Below are positions 57,736 through 64,000 of a stretch of DNA of 64,000 nt, in pieces. A program made the translations under genes and the position numbers. The stretch spans positions 3,958,501-4,022,500 of the forward strand of contig JABWDB010000013.1 in assembly GCA_019614645.1 (NCBI GenBank), in the 5' to 3' direction. The stretch is from Stratiolaelaps scimitus (Eukaryota > Arthropoda > Arachnida > Mesostigmata > Laelapidae). Each line of letters starts with the position of its first letter. Within the stretch, counting starts at the first letter, position 1. The notes under the pieces are model-generated. The model did not search any database. It was not told where the DNA came from and saw only the letters and a list, made by a program, of their open reading frames with translations.

Positions 57736-58802
57736 ACCAGTATCAGCAGCTGCAACGCCACCGCCGCCACTACCACTACCTCGTCGTAGTCCGTAGGGAA
57801 TTGGGCGCAAATGCCCACCCTCACTTCTCGGCACAAGAAGTGGCAGGAGGAAAGCCGGCGGTAAAGGCAAAGGTTTTATTTATATTTGTTAGCCATCGTC
57901 TCACAACTTGAACGATCTAGGAGGAGGAGGAAGAGGTGGTGGTGGTGGATGAGGTCGCTACGGATCGCGCCGAGCAGAGCGGGAGATGCTACGGCCACTT
58001 CTGCTTCGCTTCTACTCTGGCTGCTTCGACTCCTTGCCCCGATGCTCCAGTTGCGAGAGCCCCGACGGAGCAGATCAGAGCGGAGCTTGCCGGGCGTCAA
58101 AGGCGGCTGCGGCCGCGCCAGGCAAAAGCGAGCCAGAATGGTCCCTGTTGACGAATTTATTTCCATAAAACGCTTTGTTCACGATCTCGGCGAAAATGCT
58201 TACAATGCACTTGCGTCCACATCGTGTGTACACTGCCATTTGCTCGGACAAAATGAAAGACAGAAAAAGAAACGAATCTAGCCAGCCCTCGTGAAAGGTC
58301 CCGAGGCCGACTGACGACGTTGCTTGGGGGGTGCCCGCCTGCAACAGTAGCAAACAGCACGCCCACTACGATACTATGTGATCGCACCGAGTGGTGTGCC
58401 CCTATGCACGGCGTCGTTGCGACGCGTTTTTGCGTTGCCGTAAACGCTTTTTTCGTGTTTAGATTACTCGTATTTGTTTTCGTATTTTGACGCATCAACA
58501 CTGAGCAGCTGAACAGCAGAACAGTGAGCGAGGACGAGTGACTGGATGAAGGGGAAACGTCTGGCGGTACACGTGACAATGAATGATACGTAAGGCAATC
58601 GAAAGGCCATCAAGGCTTGAAAACGAACGTATGTGTGTCCTAAACGGGGCCTTAAATGTAAGGGGCAGCTGCGGCTTGCGGGGAATGCTCATCTTGAGAC
58701 AAGCAATGTGCGGATATCACCAAAGCGTGTTTGGGAAACGAACGGATTTGACATACTGCCGATGCAAACAGTATATGTATTATATATACAAGATTTTACT
58801 AT

Positions 58803-58831
58803 GATTATTATTATTATTATCATCATCATCA
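58803..58831. repeat. (ATT)n(ATC)n triplet repeat
   Basis: Consecutive ATT and then ATC triplets. Confidence 0.9.
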
Positions 58832-59786
58832 CACTTAGCTCTTTTAACTAATATTGTATATGTATATATCTATATGTATATACGCACCCGAATTGACACA
58901 GCATTGCATACATAATACAGCATTCGCTTTCATTTCCATTATGTTTATATTATGTACATTCAATTTAAATATATGCTGGCACCAACGACTTTGCGAGGAT
59001 TTTTCACTTTAATCCTTGCATTACGAACCACCCTTGACGAACGTTCTCCATTGTGGCGCGAGTGATTTTCGTCTGGCCTTCACTAACAATCGCGTCTCGC
59101 CATAAGAAGGGAGATCGGTAGCATAGTTTTCTTCGTTGTTGTTACTCCTCGGAACAAGTGTCACTCGGTCGGTGTCTCTTCCATAGGCAGACACATATAC
59201 AGCAACACCCGCCAAAGAGCTGCACGTTGACAGAAACTGCCAAGAGTTTGTTTTATAAAGGGAAAAAGTGCTCGCATCATACACTCTCTCTCTCTTCTCT
59301 CTTTCTCTCTGTGTCGCATGCAAAGGCTTCATGGAACTGTTCAAGAAACTTTAAGGTCCATCAAGCCGCATATGCCCTCTGAGAAAAGAACGAGCAGGGC
59401 AGCAAGAGGCGGGTCTGCGCTGAGGCAGTTAACGTTGGCAACAACGCGTAAACGTCAAAACGCTGAGGCGTCTCCGCGCGGCACCAGCGCCGCCCCCCGC
59501 GAAGTCCCGCCCCCCACCGTCGTCTGAAGTTCGTTCACGTTTTGGGTCTCGTTAAGCCCTTGCGCCGCTTTCACTGACTCATATACTCCTTGCTCGCTTT
59601 CTTTTTTTCTCCGGTATTGCTGGCCGATTCGTCCTGATTCGTCCAGCCCCTCAGAATACGCGACATCTTGCTCGCATGCTTACCGTCACTATCGCTCCGG
59701 TCGTACTATTCTAGCTGGCTTCCACTTTCGACGATATTGAAATTCCTTGCAGCGGCAGGGCTGTATGTTTGTGGGTGAGCCACTGT

Positions 59787-60224
59787 ATGGTGCTGCTGCT
59801 GCCTGGCGTATGCTGGCTGGCCGTGGGGGATAGCCGTGGGGGCATCGGTTGCGACAGCGCCAACTTGCTTTCCGGCACTGTTTCACTTGGCCGGTACGGC
59901 GTTGCCCTCACTCACTCGACGACGACTACGGCACCAGCAGCAACCACAACAACAACAACATCAACAACCACAACAACAGGCTGCAAGATGGAACGACTAC
60001 CACTGCTTGCGCGGGATCTCGCCGAACGATCTGAGATTCGCTTACCGCCCCACCGCTCGGCCAGGCATCCTCTGTGCTGGTGCGTTACGCGGCCGTCAGG
60101 GAGATGCCGGTCGGGAGATACACAGGTCCGAGGTGGATGGGACCGAGCGAGGCGGAGGGACATAGGAACTAACTCCGATTCAATCGGAGAAATAAACGAC
60201 GACGCCCACCACCACGAAGGATAG
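59787..60224 (+). CDS. Possible secreted-type ORF with Thr-rich repeat
   Basis: An ATG at about 59787 opens a frame of about 145 codons to a TAG at 60222-60224. The first residues, MVLLLPGVCWLAVGDSRGG, resemble a short signal peptide, and an ACA/ACG triplet repeat codes for a threonine-rich segment like those in mucin-type proteins. The remaining sequence is arginine-rich and has no overall codon bias. A GC-rich location and a triplet repeat can keep a frame open without selection, so this is weak. Confidence 0.14.
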   Translation: MVLLLPGVCWLAVGDSRGGIGCDSANLLSGTVSLGRYGVALTHSTTTTAPAATTTTTTSTTTTTGCKMERLPLLARDLAERSEIRLPPHRSARHPLCWCVTRPSGRCRSGDTQVRGGWDRARRRDIGTNSDSIGEINDDAHHHEG

Positions 60225-60229
60225 GAGAA

Positions 60230-62060
60230 GAATAGAAGAAGCTACGTCGGGTTGGTGGGGTGTACGACCGCATAGCGCACGACCACAGGGCCCAGCCAGC
60301 AGCGGTAGAGCAGCGTTGAACTACTGCCATAGCAAGATAGACAGCCCACTATAGCAAGGCAGTGGGGCGAGCCAGCCCCCGGTGGCTGCTGATGCGCGGT
60401 TTGTATGGCCGAAGATGGGGGGACGAAGTATAAAAGAGGCAGTAAGGGAGAAATGAAGCGAAGTGAACGCGCTTACCGACACTGGCGCCGATAGTCGAAA
60501 ATTGTATGAGAATTGTCTGACAACTAGGAGGCAAACTTGCCTAAGAAGGATGGGTCCGTCCGCAGGTTAGTTATGCCATTGCTGGGAACGAGGACGAGGG
60601 TAGCTGGCTCACCGGGTGGGCAGCCAAGGAAAGCGTGTGCAGGACAACACATGGAACGGGCCATCGTCATGAATCTTGCTCCAAGATGGGCAGGCGAAAA
60701 ACTTCACTTGGTTTTCGCCGAAAACAAAAGCGTCTTCACATGAATGGGATGCTGGTATTATTATCTATGATAGATAGCACTGCGGAAATAGTCCTGTGCA
60801 AAGATGATTTTGCTGTCAGCGAATTGACTGTCTCCAGCCGGAGCGCGGCTATTGCTCGTTCGTTTGGCTGAGATAGCGGTCATTCGGCTTATGGTAATAC
60901 TTTTGTATTGGCTTATATCTACTTTTACAGCGAGTTGTAGGCAACCGGGTATTCTAAATTAAATACCATTATTATAATCACGTTGGAAAAACTGTTTCCA
61001 ACAAGTTACAGCGATATATTATGAGACAGCTTAACTGTTGTTAAATATAACGTGTTCAAGTAAACCACTGTTATTGATCACACATGAATCGGGCGACGAC
61101 AGTTATCAAAATAGAAACGAAAAATTAATTAGTCCTAATAATTAGTCATTTTGGTAACAACAATTCGGCGAACATCTAAATTTACTGATTGTACTAAGGC
61201 CTATTGCTGATGGTTGATTAAATTTGCGCTTAATTCTATATTCACTTTACTTAGTTACTTCTAAAGTCCTCGTCCTTCTGGCGTTCATTGTTAGAGAAAC
61301 GCAGCGAACTGGGTAGATTTTATAGAGAGCTCTGGGGCAAACTTTTGCGCATGCGCTTTGGAGTTTCTGCCGGAAAGGAGGACTCCGACTCGATAAAAAG
61401 GCGTTATAATATAGAGCTATTCCTCATGATGATAATAATAATAAACAACCAACTAAATATCTCTAGTGCCTCTTTCAATCTATTTCTTCGGTCATTATCC
61501 TTGATGTCCTCCCGGTTTAATTTTCACGAGCCAAAAGATACATCTCTTTAGACTGTTCGAGACCTTTTCAATAGGGGTAATGAGGTCCGCCTCGCTGTCG
61601 GTCGTTCCTGGCTCAGGGTGGTTGTCTAATCCCCGTGTCATCTAGACAATAGGGTCGCCTCCTAGAGTTCTTTATAGTAGTCCAGAAGTCCTTACTACTC
61701 GGTGAAGAGGGGGGGATTGTAGCAGTATAAAGTAGACTTATATGCAGATCAGGCCGGCGCGTAACAGTAAAAAGAAACTGACCCAGTCTAGAGAAAGGCC
61801 GTGTAGCTTAGGTCTACGTTACCTTGATCTCATTACACCTCTCTCTCTATCTCTCCCTCAGTAGAGAGTTCTTGGGATTAATGGTGGGCTCCGTGAGGTG
61901 GTGGCCGCATTAGAACCTACAAGGTGTTACTGTGATCGAATTTAACCCGTCTGAACTAGTAAAGACGCGGGGAGTATTCAAATCGCCAGGTGTAACGATG
62001 TTCTCAATTGTCGTCTAGTAATACTGGAGAGCGTTAGAAAAATAGGGTTCACGAAAGGTG
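60230..62060. other. No supported gene
   Basis: GC-rich until about 60.7 kb, then AT-rich, with a small hairpin GTTGGAAA/TTTCCAAC at 60982-61002. No biased frame or splice pair was found. Confidence 0.4.
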
Positions 62061-62070
62061 AAGTTACGGA

Positions 62071-62102
62071 AGGTAAAGATTTATTGGTTTATCAAAGGAA
62101 CT
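62071..62102 (-). mobile_element. Second copy of the SINE tail
   Basis: Thirty-two bases match the tail of the element at 22138-22169 with three mismatches, in the same orientation, including the AATAAA signal on the minus strand. The body beyond the tail differs, so this is either a truncated copy or a different element sharing the same tail. Confidence 0.55.
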
Positions 62103-62109
62103 AAGCAAA

Positions 62110-64000
62110 AAAGCTTGGACTGCCTTGACCAGGACCTTTCCCTAAGTTATCATAACTATCTAACAAGCATATATGTATATACCCATAGGAAAAAAATATA
62201 TAAAATATATATATATATAAACATCTATATATAGACATCAAAAGGTGTTCCTGATGAAGAAGACCGATCATCCGAAAAGAACGAATGAAGGAATTGGTAA
62301 AGGATGATGAAGGCTATATAAGCTTTTTACATTTTGATCGTAGCTCCAGTTCGGCGTATTTGTGCGGTCTTGATTCGTTGTATCGCTCTGCTCATGAACA
62401 TCCCCCTCCCACTCTCTCTCTCCGACTTGTGTTTCGCTTTCGTGTATTCTCTTGAAAGATCATCACCCCCGTATCAATTTTTAATTACTACAGACGAAGA
62501 TGAGGAGGTTGCTCACGGTTACTTACGCAGAGCTATCACCAATGCTTCTGACCTTCGCAAGCTCGACTGACGACTCAGCGCGGAGCGCAATCCAATTAAG
62601 GGTAGTGAGCAATGGATAAACGAGCTGAACGGCTGCAACCAAAACGATACTTCAGAGCGCGATCTCGGAGCAGAGGGAGAGACTGTTGTGTTCGCCGGCT
62701 GAGTTCGTCCGCCCGTCCGAATAGTCATACACACAGACATACAGACTCGCATGCAAGCACATTTACATCAATTCCACTTTATCCTCTACTTGCCACTACT
62801 TTGCATACGCTGACGACTCCCGCGTATCCTGTTCACATGAGACCCGAATGAGACGGAGTTCCGCAAAGGGCATTGCGCAAGGTTGCATTCGTCGCTTGCA
62901 AGGTTCAGTTGTGCCGCAGTCTCAATTAGAAAGTGGCAGGCCCTGCGGGAGGGGAATCGCAGGGGAGACGGGCATGTCGAGCAGCGGTGCATACGTATAT
63001 GGGGGTGGTTTGGCCTGTGCCTTAGGTGGGGGGTAGCTCGGGGCTGGCCACCAGAAGCGGGCCAGGTGGTTCGGCCGAGCTGGATCAACATCGACGAGCT
63101 GTTGCAATGCGATGTAATACAATTGAACAATTTAGCTCGTTTTCTGCTTGCAACCCATTCCCCTCGACGAACAAACATCGAGCGAGACCTCTTTTCGTGG
63201 AAGAGGATTGCATTCGCTAGCATGGCCAGCCGGGCGTTCCCATGATTAAAACGATGAGCGCGTGAAGCTTATAATTATATCAGCAGGCCAATTAGCATTC
63301 GTCTGTTAGGTGGATGTAGCGGGTTGATTCAAACACTGAGATAGCCTTGATCTCGTTGTTGCGTCATCGGAGCTGTGGAACAATAAAAACCAAGTGGTGC
63401 CAAGCGGTATATTATACATGGATGGAACGCATATCGCAAAGATATTTCACGTGGACTTTACATGACAGAAACTAAATCAGGTCACGTTTCCCATAAAAGA
63501 AGCTCGTACATTACTCATTATCGTTCAATTTGTTACAACAGAGCACATCACGGCATAAGGCCATCCTTTTTTTCAACGCGTGCCACGTCGACATCGTCCT
63601 TGCAACGCAACCCTCCCCTCCGCTCTGTTCTCCACCGGTTTTCTTTGACACCAGCTTCAAGTTCACGTCCGAAGTTCGATGCACAGAGAAGAGCGACAAA
63701 GAGGACGACCCGTTGTTATACGAGGTGGTAAATGATATTCAACAAGATTCACGTGCTCCTTGTCAACATCGTTTGTGGGATGGGGGGCGGGGGGGGGGGG
63801 GGGGGGGCAAGGTACTGCTACTCATCACCGTAACAGCAGTGGTTGTCGTAGAAGAAGTCGTATAATAGTAGCAAGGTGAATGGGAACGGGAGTAGCGGGT
63901 GATAGTGGGAAGGCCAGGTATCTCAGAGGAATTAATTTAACCCGCCGCCGTACGCATGCGTCGCCTACGCACGCTAACACAACTGAATCCCTCTTCGGCA
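62110..64000. other. No supported gene at right end
   Basis: AT runs at about 62190-62220, then mixed DNA, with a 19-base G tract at 63789-63807. Frames at 62.8-63.2 kb on both strands lack start context and splice sites. Confidence 0.4.
63789..63807. repeat. G19 homopolymer
   Basis: Nineteen consecutive G, preceded by G6 and one C. Confidence 0.9.

Larger units (their letters stand above)
55020..59760. other. About 4.7 kb without a supported gene
   Basis: Mixed composition, with a 10-bp hairpin (55579-55604), a TC18 tract (56221-56256), GA tracts near 56494-56508 and 56866-56878, CAG repeats near 57717-57735 and ATT/ATC triplets at 58803-58831. Long frames at 56.0-56.6 and 57.7-58.6 kb follow these repeats and lack splice support. 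Confidence 0.4.

Noticed and set aside
62800..62817. A FAYADD peptide resembling the reverse transcriptase active-site motif
   Set aside because: The flanking residues do not resemble any polymerase, the GxxQG-like motif lies on the wrong side, and such a short match is expected about once by chance in six frames of 64 kb.
1..64000. CRISPR arrays, prophage, operons, Shine-Dalgarno sites, rRNA genes, telomeric repeats
   Set aside because: None seen. Spacing, lack of dense genes and intron signals argue against a prokaryotic source.

Overview
The window reads as nuclear DNA of a eukaryote with introns, most probably an invertebrate animal such as an arthropod. This is a weak inference. It rests on the complete lack of operon-like gene packing, the many AT, GA/CT and CAG-type microsatellites, mixed base composition without obvious CpG loss, recognisable GT/AG splice signals, animal-type start contexts and a tRNA-like SINE fragment. 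I recognised no protein family, rRNA or intact tRNA anywhere. The number and lengths of open frames are close to what chance gives in 64 kb, so almost all of them should be ignored.

I kept frames supported by something more: splice sites on both sides, an ACCATGG-type start, or a clear codon bias (many purine-first or RNY codons) counted by hand. They fall into two groups. The first is candidate exons of unknown genes: minus strand at 0.2, 4.2, 21.0, 22.4-22.8 and 40.8 kb; plus strand at 13.5, 31.8, 34.4, 36.6-36.9, 52.3-52.8 and 54.7 kb. The second is stretches where good coding character jumps between frames, as in pseudogenes or old transposon genes: 0.4-1.0, 2.6-3.2, 5.6-6.1, 23.7-24.8 and 42.5-43.0 kb on the plus strand; 14.6-15.3, 17.2-17.5 and 37.5-37.7 kb on the minus strand.

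The rest is repeat-bearing noncoding DNA. It holds a SINE-like element at 22.1 kb with a second copy of its tail at 62.07 kb, a 48-bp tandem duplication at 20.8 kb, short-loop perfect hairpins (the best a 16-bp stem at 48.4 kb), two long G runs, and GC-rich islands at 31.2-32.1, 33.7-34.5 and 53.3-54.7 kb that look like promoter or 5'-exon regions. No CRISPR array, prophage, operon or defence system is present. I see no gene set that clearly works together. Every coding call is a hypothesis that one protein search or RNA-seq track would settle, and with so many frames searched some will be chance.
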